From Climacium dendroides (Eukaryota; Streptophyta; Bryopsida; Hypnales; Climaciaceae): a stretch of 64,000 nucleotides of DNA. Position 1 is the stretch's first letter. Every line of letters begins with the position of its first letter. The stretch is from assembly GCA_950106755.1 (NCBI GenBank), contig OX467082.1, positions 12,958,001 to 13,022,000 of the forward strand. Reading direction: 5' to 3'. The notes beneath the pieces were generated by a model that was given only the letters and a program-made list of their open reading frames with translations, was not told where the DNA came from and ran no database searches. The position numbers and the translations under genes are program-made. This document shows, one piece after another, positions 35,904 to 45,700 of this stretch.

Positions 35904-38033
35904 TGTAGTTACGTTTAGATCCTAATCGGAATATCTAAACAAATAGTTTAATTCATTCCTAGGGAGGCAATTCTAATAGGACTACTTCTACAACGACATT
36001 AGAACGTACTAATAAAGGGCTAAAACACACAAGGAATGCATACTTCCAACTAGTATTAATTTAATTTCTCACAATTTTTGTAATAATTAATAATTTAATT
36101 ATTCACCCCACTCTTAAAACCACCAAGGTTAAGTATCACCCAATTGGAATTGATCTTTAATCTTTAAGTTGGATTCTTTCATCTTTCCACCAAATCGGAA
36201 TTGGTGCTGCTGCTGGTACAAGCTCGCTGCGGCACTCCAACTCCCACTTTGGTACAATCACCCATCAGTCTCGCAGTTCCACCAACACAGATCTTCTTTC
36301 GCCAACTTGGTCTTTATTTCTTTAACTCCACAACTTGGCTTGATGTAACTTTTATCACCGCCCATTGACACTTCTTACACACCGATTTGAAATCAACTTA
36401 ACACTCTGCATTCTTCCTCATCTTTCCTTCTCAACTTGGATAATTATCTTCTTATAAACACTCACAGACTCTCCAAATTGTATATATCACTATCTCCTTT
36501 ACTAACTTGGAATTTTTATTTTTATTTTTTTATATATTTTTTTATCACAGTCTTCTCTGATTTCCTACTTGGATAAATTAATTCCTCACACCCAATCGGA
36601 AACTCTCAATTTTGAGATCTGTTGCTTTGGCTTCACAGACCAACTCGGGATCCTGACTTAGACAACATTCAAACTTTATGAAACCAATTTGGATAAGCAT
36701 TCATGACATCATGCATTCCACATACAGCCACTCAACCTTCCAATTCTACTTTACTCCCAGACTGCCAAACTCCAACTGGGCCGAATCAGCACTACGACTG
36801 AACCTCCAAATTGGCTCATACACACAACATACATACCAACAATAAGGAACAACAATTCGCTTTCAATCATTCTTTATTTAGCCGAATTGATGACATATCA
36901 CCGTTCCACAAAAATAATGTTTCCTTTAGCAATTAATCTTACTGCTCTTGCTTCACTCCACTGCAACTTTCCGATTTGGATCTCCTATTTGCTATTCCAG
37001 CAATTTTAACTCTCTAACTAATCCATCCAATCAGACTTCACTCCCTTACCCAAATTGATCTCGCAGCTATAATCTATTCGGGCTCACCTCACCCATATAC
37101 TTTGCAGCTCCGATTTGGGTTCTATTTCCGTCACTTAATACTTATAAACTATTACTGTACTTCTCCAAATTGGAATTCTGCTCCTTACAGTGACTCTCAC
37201 CGCTCTACATAACATTTCCGACTAGGACATATTTCCTAATCTGCTCCTCATTTCATCCTCATTCACTTCACCGATTAACTTCACATCACCAAATTGTTTC
37301 CGCTTCAAACTTCAACATCTGCACACTTCTCCGAATTGGATCGAACCACTCCAGAGACATATACTCACACTCATAGCACACCAATTAGAGCACACACTCA
37401 TCAAGCATCCGACTTGGAAAAACACACACACACACACAAAAACACAAAAACATCAAATACGCAGCCACTCAGACTAGGACTCGCACTGGCATTCTCTCAA
37501 CAGTGGGTGCCTTCCAAATTGGAAAACTTGACTTTAAAATCCCAAGCCAGGTAGTTCCTTAACCAACTTGGCATCACCTCAAAACTTGCAAACTACCCAT
37601 TAGGAACCTCAAAAATAACCGTCCCTCCAATACACACACAAACTCCCAAATTGGCACCTGCAACAACCCGCGCAACCCTAACTGCCGACCACAGGCAAAC
37701 CAACTTGGAAACCACAACAGCTCCGACCTAGCTGGCTACAGACAGTTCCTACTTGGACAAAAACGCAGAACATTCCAACTTGGAATTGTCATCCTGCATT
37801 ACAAATAGGAATTACCCTCGGACAACCCAAAACTGCCTTCACTCTCCGAATTGGCTTCCCTTCCAATCCCTTCACTGTAGCTCATGTGTGACTGTATTCG
37901 GATAAACACTTCCAAATTGGTTAATAACATCCAAAAATCACCCATTTGGAACACCAATCAAACAAAACATAACTAAAACCACATACAAACACACCAAAAA
38001 AATGACACTAAAAATCCGAATAGGTTATTTACA
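35904..38033 (-). repeat. 3' LTR of the gypsy element
   Basis: 2130 bp, TGTAGTTACG...TTATTTACA on the + strand. Nearly identical to 48499-50628. It is G-poor on the + strand, and many of its GG pairs fall in a repeated ANTNGG motif (about 35 full and a dozen partial copies). It includes an (AC)n run near 37423-37438. Confidence 0.97.
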
Positions 38034-38046
38034 TAGCCCCACACGA
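38034..38046 (-). other. Probable polypurine tract
   Basis: On the minus strand TGTGGGGCTA lies directly before the 3' LTR. It is short and interrupted by pyrimidines, so it is assigned by position. Confidence 0.45.
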
Positions 38047-38071
38047 ATCTGTTTGCGTCCCCGCAAACCAC

Positions 38072-40912
38072 CTATTTGGCCCGCCGCTTTATCAACCGCT
38101 TCCCTGACTTGAATTTCAAACTTGGATCCTCCTCTTCCTTCAGCAACTTCGCAGCCAATTGGGCTCGCTCTTGCATCAGCAACCTCTGTCTGTCGTAGAA
38201 ATTCTTCACTGGACCTGAACGCGTCCCAACTTCTTCACACGCCTCGAGAATCATCACCTGATGCGCTCCAGGCAGGAATTGGGTAATGCACATTAACTCC
38301 AATGCACGCATCCTCTTGGCTGAGTGATAATGGATCTTAGAAAAAATCTCCATATCGGTACTCAGCCTCGCTCCAACTCGGTAATCCACCACAAACTGGT
38401 AATCGTGACACAAATAGGCTAGAATACCTGCAAAAATACTGGCACGGAAACAAACTGGATCGCGATGAGTCCGATGCTCCAACGAAAACTTCATGTATGC
38501 CTCCACGCAACTCTCCGGGTTCTTGTATGAACCGGGGATCTTTGGCCAATTGTACCAACGTGAATCCAACTTGGCGCGATTCGACCACATATACCTCCTC
38601 GGGTAGGGACAGAACCTGGGATCCGACGCCACCAAGGGCGGAGGTGTAGAAGACCGTGAAATTCGCTCGGTGTGGTCCATTAAATCCATCGCCACAACTG
38701 GGGGACTTCTGACGCCTTCATGGTCTTGGCCGATCCACAGCAATGCCTCCCAACTTGGAAACGGCACATCGCCGAGCTCCTCGAACAACTGGTCGTAGTT
38801 TCCCAAGTAGAGATCGTCCTTGCCTGCAACTGTCGATGGTAAAGGAATCGACCATGTAACCCACTTGGACAGCAACCCTGACATTTCCAACGTTTTATCG
38901 CCAACTCGGGGTCGTGGAAACGCCAGCTCGCCCGAAAAATCCCAACTTGGAATCGCGACAGGCCCCCCAGCCTTCCGCTTATCCTGCAGCCTATCCCGAG
39001 TCGTCTCAAATTTGTACACATAGACGGATGGGTGCACGTCCATGAGCTGGCTGTGAGTTGCCCTATGTTGGGCATTCTGCACCATCTCCGTAAGCCAATT
39101 TGAGCCACTCAAATTCCTTTCCAACTCGGTGATGGTACGCATCCACTCCACCGGTGTCACCACTGCTTTCAACTTGGTGTTGGAAACCGTCGCCCGAATA
39201 GCTGCAGCCACGCCATCTTCTAACCGCGCTCCCACATTGGGACGTCGTTTATCCACATAAGATGCAGCCACCCGCCTTCGCTTGGCCAATAGGTCCTCCA
39301 ATTCGGAATAAAACAACAAACACCGTGCTCCGTAATCGTCAATTAGGGTGAAAGCAGTGACATTGTCTTCTAATACCACATCACCGCGCCCCACAATCTC
39401 TGTAAAGAGATTCTCGCACCAAAGTTGAACTGCCCTTGCCCAAATAGTTTTAAATCGCGATTTGGAAAGATACTCCTTCAACGCGATTCCTGTGTACAAG
39501 AAAAACACCTCCCGCTCCCAAGCATAGGCAAACTCAATATTATCTGTTGGGGGAATCAATTCGGACAAGGCCTCCAAATTCTCCATATGAAGCACTCGCT
39601 GCCGCTTTCTCGCCACAGGGACCGCTTCACTCTTCCCCTTTGCACTACTTGCTGCAGCATTGGCCTGTTTTTCAACTCGGGCCAATTCCTTTTCGAACCC
39701 CAGCAGGCCTTCTTCCAAATCGGACTGATCTTCCATCTTGGGGCCCTCCAACTTGGCCCGCAGCTCGTTCACTTGCTGCTTCAAAATAGCCACCTTACTC
39801 TCAGCAATGCGCCGCAAGCTGGATTCCAAACCGGCCTTCCTTTTAACTGTGTCAAACCTCCCTTGCAAATGCGCCAATTCGTCTATTACGTCTTGGTAAT
39901 TGGCTGCCATTTGGATTTCATATGCCACTCGCTCTTCCTTGGCTGCTTCCAAGTCGGCCTTCACACGCTGACACTCTGCGGCCAACTTGGTATTTGCCAG
40001 TCGCAACCCAGCTACTTGGGAAGGATCAAAATCCTCCAATTCGGTCAAGGTTTGTGCCAACCTTGCCTTCAACTGGGAAACCGAACGCGCTGGAGCCTCA
40101 AAATTGGGCAACCTCCCGACTTCGGATGAACCACCTGGATCTTGCTTGGGCTCCTTATGCAACTCGGGCAGTGCCGCACAACTGACCTCCACCAATTCGG
40201 AAAGAAATTGCGCCCCTCGCAAAGCTCCATCCGGCTTTTTCTTATATTCGGTCACAACAGCATGAAGCCTTCGTGACACAAACAACGCCCAATTAATCAC
40301 AACTCCCTGCTGTACTGCAACCACAACTTGGAGATTCTTCTTTGAAATACTCAGTGTTGCCTGCTCCAACATGAGACATTGCACCACCAATTTGATCCAG
40401 GGCTGCCAAGTTGGCCTAAGCCACAGCAACTCATACTCCGACTTGGCTTTTTGCTCCTCTGTGATGCCCTCCACGAAGCATTCCTCCACCAAATAGGCAG
40501 TTGAATCTTGGACCGTCTTCACCGTCACTCCCGATTTTGGAAGCTGGAAAACCTCCTCAATCTTTTGAGGCTGTAGTTCCACCAATTCGCCCCGCATGTA
40601 GCTCTTCCTTTCCGCCACCGAATAGGCCATAACAAAAATCTCCAGTCGATTGGAGTCAATTTGCGCCCATCGCCGTCTTCCTTCCATGAACATCCAAAGC
40701 CCAGCCTCCTGAAGTTTCAGCTGCTGCTGCTGCTCCCATTTGGCATCGTCCAACTCGGTCACAGCTTCAAACCGAAAGTCTGTCTGCGTAACCTCGATCG
40801 GCACCTCCTCGTTCTCTCCTAACTTGGGCTTCTTATCCAAGTGCTCCTCCTCGCACACCAATTTGGTATCCTCATCCACCGGGGCTTTGCCTTTACCCAA
40901 TTGGTCTTCCAT
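38072..40912 (-). CDS. Accessory ORF of the gypsy element, coiled-coil protein of unknown function
   Basis: 946 residues, intact. The frame opens after a TAG and its first ATG is 40912; the codon at 40930 is TTG. An N-terminal acidic/basic region has a KKPK patch (about 27-30). A globular domain follows at about 45-250, with IEEVFQLPKSG (118-128) and VINWALFVSRRLHAVV (205-220), similar in order to the plant transposon protein domain reported in Athila-type accessory ORFs. A long coiled coil (about 280-415) leads to RKRQR (435-439), a possible nuclear signal. A second globular region rich in Trp and Tyr spans about 445-890, ending in a basic tail (KSGKRLIKRRAK). No convincing signal peptide or membrane helix, so it is not a typical envelope protein. 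TTTGCAG lies just before the ATG and could be a splice acceptor for a subgenomic RNA. Nuclear DNA binding is a guess. Confidence 0.75.
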   Translation of the reverse strand: MEDQLGKGKAPVDEDTKLVCEEEHLDKKPKLGENEEVPIEVTQTDFRFEAVTELDDAKWEQQQQLKLQEAGLWMFMEGRRRWAQIDSNRLEIFVMAYSVAERKSYMRGELVELQPQKIEEVFQLPKSGVTVKTVQDSTAYLVEECFVEGITEEQKAKSEYELLWLRPTWQPWIKLVVQCLMLEQATLSISKKNLQVVVAVQQGVVINWALFVSRRLHAVVTEYKKKPDGALRGAQFLSELVEVSCAALPELHKEPKQDPGGSSEVGRLPNFEAPARSVSQLKARLAQTLTELEDFDPSQVAGLRLANTKLAAECQRVKADLEAAKEERVAYEIQMAANYQDVIDELAHLQGRFDTVKRKAGLESSLRRIAESKVAILKQQVNELRAKLEGPKMEDQSDLEEGLLGFEKELARVEKQANAAASSAKGKSEAVPVARKRQRVLHMENLEALSELIPPTDNIEFAYAWEREVFFLYTGIALKEYLSKSRFKTIWARAVQLWCENLFTEIVGRGDVVLEDNVTAFTLIDDYGARCLLFYSELEDLLAKRRRVAASYVDKRRPNVGARLEDGVAAAIRATVSNTKLKAVVTPVEWMRTITELERNLSGSNWLTEMVQNAQHRATHSQLMDVHPSVYVYKFETTRDRLQDKRKAGGPVAIPSWDFSGELAFPRPRVGDKTLEMSGLLSKWVTWSIPLPSTVAGKDDLYLGNYDQLFEELGDVPFPSWEALLWIGQDHEGVRSPPVVAMDLMDHTERISRSSTPPPLVASDPRFCPYPRRYMWSNRAKLDSRWYNWPKIPGSYKNPESCVEAYMKFSLEHRTHRDPVCFRASIFAGILAYLCHDYQFVVDYRVGARLSTDMEIFSKIHYHSAKRMRALELMCITQFLPGAHQVMILEACEEVGTRSGPVKNFYDRQRLLMQERAQLAAKLLKEEEDPSLKFKSGKRLIKRRAK

Positions 40913-41598
40913 CGCACCTGCAAACCACAATCTCGCCTACTCTCGGCAAATGCTCCCAATCTGACTAAGAAACCTCACTGTCGCTCGGAATTGGCTCCTG
41001 CTTCCGACCTCTACAATCTTTCAGCTAATACGAGTCCACAGCCCGACCAGCCAACAACAATTTCTCCCCAATTCGGAACAGAACACCAAAAACAAACCAC
41101 AGCAAAAACCCTCACTGTCTCGCGCTCTTCGAAACACAAATTGGGATCACTCAAACTCCAAATTGGACTAAAAAGACAGAACGCAAACTCCAAACCCTAA
41201 TTGGTTTTAGTGCGCACAATCGCGCCTCACCCTTCCGGACCAACTCGGATTCGCTCACAACTGAAAGAACTGGCAAACACAACCTCGCTTTCTCAAGAAA
41301 ACTCAAAGACGACACAATTTTCCTCAAAACCCAATTTGCTCGCAACGCACAAGATTTAACAAAAAACTTCACGCCACCCGACTGTGCAGCCCAATTCATC
41401 TCCTTTGCCTTCGTCTGCAATCTCCTAGTTGGTGAATCGCTCGCCTTGCTCCCAATCCGATTCGGTTTTGGATTTTTGGCGGCTTCAAATGATTCCGATT
41501 TGAAATGATTCATCCCCAGGGGTACGTATCATCATCATCCAAGTTGGTTTGTCACCTCCGATTTGGCACTCATTCACTGTGGCATTGCCATTTGTTTT

Positions 41599-41615
41599 TT
41601 ATTTATTTATTATTT

Positions 41616-41646
<31 letters not shown>

Positions 41647-41647
41647 C
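41599..41647. repeat. (TTTA)n microsatellite
   Basis: Tandem TTTA units with two TTA units; TAAA on the element's sense strand. Confidence 0.9.
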
Positions 41648-41660
41648 TTTTTCCCATGTT

Positions 41661-41664
<4 letters not shown>

Positions 41665-41707
<43 letters not shown>
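41665..41707. repeat. Poly(T) tract, 43 bp; poly(A) on the element's sense strand
   Basis: An uninterrupted homopolymer 51 bp past the end of the integrase frame. LTR retrotransposons do not need an internal poly(A), so it may mark a junction made by template switching from a polyadenylated RNA. Confidence 0.95.
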
Positions 41708-41710
<3 letters not shown>

Positions 41711-41758
41711 TTCCCTAAAAGGACTACCCCCCAAATTGAAAATGCCGCCCCCGGCATT

Positions 41759-42742
41759 TCAAACAAAATACGGCTTAAGCCGGTAACCATTAATCCTAGT
41801 TGGAAGTAAATTTCCCTCAAAGTCCTTGAGTTGCAATGACCCATTAGGATTGACATCGACCACCTCGTAAGGACCTAGCCAATGCATTTGCAATTTACCC
41901 GGAAACTTGAAAAAACGGCTATCATATAGCAACACTAAACTCCCAACCTTGAACTCTTTAGGACACAATTTAGAGTCGTAATATGACTTCCTCCTATTTT
42001 GGGTAGCTAAAGTGTTCAAATAAGCTTCTCTCCTTTTCTCATCAAGAGCTTCCAAATTGGTTAGCCTTACTCTTAAACTCTCCTCATCTCCCAAATTGTT
42101 TTCTATAGCCACTCTTAGGCTAGGAATTTCAAACTCAATTGGGAGTATGGCCTCTTGGCCGTACACTAATTGGAATGGGGAAAACCCCGTAGTTCCTTTG
42201 TAAGCGGTCCGGTAGGCCCACAAAGCACTCCAAAGCTTTTCATCCCAATCGGTAGATGCACCACTAATTGTTTTTGTTAGGATTTTACATAGTATACCGT
42301 TCGTTTTTTCGGTTTGCCCGTTAGCACGTGGGTGGTAAGGGGCTATTTTACGGTGTTTAATTAAAAACCGATTTGTTAATTCCTCTATCGTGGCATTTAA
42401 AAAATGCGTGCCCCGGTCACTTATTAACTCTCTTGGACACCCAAATCGGGAAATTATATTTTCGTATAAAAAACGTGCCACGGTCTTGGCATCATCGTTA
42501 CGGGCGGCCATTGCCTCAGCCCATTTGGTAGCATAGTCAGTCGCGACTAAGATATACTTTTTACACCCATACTTTGTAGCTGGGGCAATAGGGCCTACGA
42601 AATCAATTCCCCATTTTTCGAATGGGGCCAATGCCATTAGGGGAATTAGTGGCATTGCCGTCGAAGGTGAAGGTTTACCTATACGTTGGCAAGGGTCGCA
42701 TTGCCTGGCAAAAGTATGGGCATCCTTAAATAAGGACGGCCA
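41759..42742 (-). CDS. pol: Integrase, catalytic core and C-terminal part
   Basis: This continues the polyprotein in the same frame after a TGA at 42743-42745. It starts WPSLFKDAHTF and carries the zinc-finger cysteines CDPC. The first ATG is 42655. Counting from there, the catalytic triad is D18 (GIDFVGPI), D80 (ISDRGTHF) and E116 (NGQTEKTN), with the usual 35 residues between D80 and E116. A C-terminal GPY-like module (WLGPYEVVDVNPNGS) follows at about 262-276, and no chromodomain. Integrase inserts the cDNA into host DNA. Separation from its zinc-binding histidines by the stop makes the copy defective unless the stop is read through. Confidence 0.9.
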   Translation of the reverse strand, partial: WPSLFKDAHTFARQCDPCQRIGKPSPSTAMPLIPLMALAPFEKWGIDFVGPIAPATKYGCKKYILVATDYATKWAEAMAARNDDAKTVARFLYENIISRFGCPRELISDRGTHFLNATIEELTNRFLIKHRKIAPYHPRANGQTEKTNGILCKILTKTISGASTDWDEKLWSALWAYRTAYKGTTGFSPFQLVYGQEAILPIEFEIPSLRVAIENNLGDEESLRVRLTNLEALDEKRREAYLNTLATQNRRKSYYDSKLCPKEFKVGSLVLLYDSRFFKFPGKLQMHWLGPYEVVDVNPNGSLQLKDFEGNLLPTRINGYRLKPYFV

Positions 42743-45700
42743 TCAATAACCGGCCAACAACACCTTTTGTGCCGTGGAAATTCCTGTGAAATGGCCGCCA
42801 CACGAATTCGAGTGGCAACCTTGGAGAATATCCTTAATTTCACTCTTATAGATACATCGCCTAAGGACACCATCTTGACCCAACTTATATAAGATTTTGT
42901 CTAATAGGGTATAAGGGGCACTTTTTCTTATAAGGGCCGCTTTTTGTTTACCATTATAATCTCTAGGGAATAAACCGGTAGATAAATAACTCAAAATATC
43001 TGCATACTCGGTATGAATAACATCCACCTCAAATAAGTTGGTGTCAGGAATATCATCCTCAACCGGTGACCCATTTGGATCTAATGGCTTCTCCAACCTA
43101 GAAAGGAAATCGGCGTTGGAGTGTTGCTTACCAGGACGAACAATTATATTAAAATTAAATTCTTGGAGAAGTAATACCCACCGCGCCAATCGGCCACTCA
43201 ACTGAGGTTTATTAATAACGTACTTAAGCGCATCGTGGTCCACATAAAATGTGAACTTATAACCAAGTAGGTAATGACGGAATTTTTGCACCGCATATAC
43301 CATACCCAAGGCTTCCCTCTCGGTAGTGGTATAGTTTCTCTCCGCGGGAATAAATTGGCGGCTAGCATAATAAATGGGGTGGTCTTTACCATTTTTATCT
43401 TTCTGGCTTAAGACACAACCCATAGCGACATTACTCGCATCCACATATACATGGAATGGCTCACTCCAATTTGGAGAAATTAAAATAGGAGCAATAACCA
43501 ATTTTTGTTTTAACTTTAAAAACGCCTCATCGCATTCACGAGTCCAAGTAGGATTTGTGCCTACTTCTAATTTTTTTAGAAGGGCCGTTAATGGTAGCAC
43601 CACTTGGGCGTAATTTTCGATAAACCTACGATAATAGCTAACATGCCCAAGAAAACCCCTTACTTGCGTTATGGTGGAAGGAATAGGTAAGTTAGTTATT
43701 TTTGCTACCTTATCGGGGTCTGTACTAATACCTCGTTTGCTAACGATGTGGCCTAATAGCTTCCCATAAGGGACAACAAATTGGCACTTAGCCGCATTCA
43801 AAGAGATACCAAATTCCGAGCATTTTTCAAAACATTTTTTTAATTGCTGTGGATGCTCCAATTTGGTTCCAAAGACGCAAAAATCGTCCAGAAAAATCTC
43901 CATAAAGATACGAAGAAAATCCTGAAAGGCTAGCGTGGCTACACGTTGAAATGTGGCTGCCCCGTTACATAATCCAAACAACATAACCCTACTCGCATAG
44001 ATTCCCAAATCGGTGACAAAGGCAATTTTAGCTTGGTCTTTTTTCGCGATTTGGATGTGATTGTATCCCGAGAACCCGTCTATGAATGAATAGCATTCAT
44101 GACCGGCGACAGTATCTAAAATACTATCGGTAAATGGTAAGGGAAATCCGTCCTTTTTAGTGACGGCGTTCAACTTCCTAAAATCCTGGCAAATTCTAAT
44201 ACGTCCGTCCTTCTTGGGAACAATCACTATAGGACTTACCCATTCGCTATTTGGAGATGGATAAATAAATCCTATCTTGATCAATTTTTCGATTTCCTCC
44301 TTTACCAAGAGGGAATACTTTGGATTTAACCGATGGGGCCTTTGCCTAATTGGGCGTGTATTATCCTCTAAATCAATGTGATGTTCACATATACTAGGTG
44401 ACACCCCTCTTAGGTCCTTATATGACCATGCAAACATTTTATTATTTTCTTTAAAAAATTTAACCCACGTGGCTAACTCTGCCGGACCTAGCCTACTAAA
44501 TAATTGTATGTTCTTTTCCTCATCTCCAGACCCAAGATTTACGGTCTGGCAATGGCCTTTAGATACGTAAGACCTAATTGGAACATCATTCAACTCTCTC
44601 TCATAAATGCTTTCACTATCTTCACTCATCTCCCAATCGGAATCGACTCCATACACAATAGAATCCGTTATGGAGTCTGTTAACCAATATTGGATTGCCC
44701 TGTCCGAGTTGTCATCATCCTCACATGGGATGATGTACTCTCCTGGGGCTACTTCCTTAAACGTTGGAATCCCAATCGGTTTATTTTCATGTGCTTTAAT
44801 ATTAATCCTATTAGCTGATAAATCATCCAACTCGAAATCATACCCAAAATCGCTAGTATCACCCGGTGATTCCCATTGGGTCTCACCTTTATATTTAAGG
44901 GGATACATAGTGATACTCACCGAATGATTCCCTTGGAATATTTTCATCATGCCCCTACCCCAATCGTCTTTCACTCTAGCTTGATAAAGCCATGGCCTTC
45001 CTAATAGGATAGGGTACGATGTGTTAGGTGTATTAGGTTGGAAAATAATATAATCAATTAAATATACCAATCCCGCTATTCGTGTTTTTACCTTAGGTAA
45101 AATACCTAGAGGCTTTACTCGACTTTGGTCCGCCATGCGCAAAACCAATTTAGTTTCTTGAAGCCCAGTTAGATGGAGGCTTAGCATAGTATCGTTATTC
45201 ATTAGATTTACGCTTGAACCGCCATCTACTTGGACGTTGGATACAATTAGTCCTTCGATTTCTACATCGATAATTGGCGCACCTAGATTAGGGCCTAAAG
45301 TCACTTCACGAACTTGTCTACTTCTCTTTCTCACCAAATTTGATTTCAAGGCTGATCTACAACTAGGGGCTATACCCAATAGTTGTTTAATTGTTATGTC
45401 AGCCTTGACATTTCCCAAATTGTCTATGACATTATATGGGTTATTTTCGTCAATGATTCCAATTTGGTTGTTAATGTCCTTTCTCTTTCTCAGAGATGAC
45501 TTGACAAATTTTCCAAATTGGTTTCCCATCTTATACTTTCCTGTATTATCCAATTTGGTTACAGCCTGTTGGACTGAATTGTCCGGCTCTACCCTAATTG
45601 GTGGAATAACGAATGGCTCCTGACTACTTAGACTGATTGGTAGTACCGAATTGGGATCAGGATTTCTCTGCGATGCTACATCTCGATTTGGTTTATTAAT

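Larger units (their letters stand above)
40913..41758 (-). other. Spacer between pol and the accessory ORF
   Basis: On the element's sense strand it holds a 43-base poly(A), a TAAA-rich microsatellite and about 600 bp dense in the element's CCNANTNGG-type motif. Two open frames (120 and 60 codons) show no recognisable domain. It ends in a TTTGCAG|GTGCGATGG sequence, which could be an acceptor site before the accessory ATG. Confidence 0.6.

Noticed and set aside
37294..37554. 86-codon frame in the LTR, repeated at 49889-50326
   Set aside because: Lies on the antisense strand of the LTR, includes the (AC)n run and differs in length between the LTRs. Not a gene.
39425..40265. Long + strand frames opposite the accessory ORF
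   Set aside because: Shadow frames of the 946-codon minus-strand ORF.
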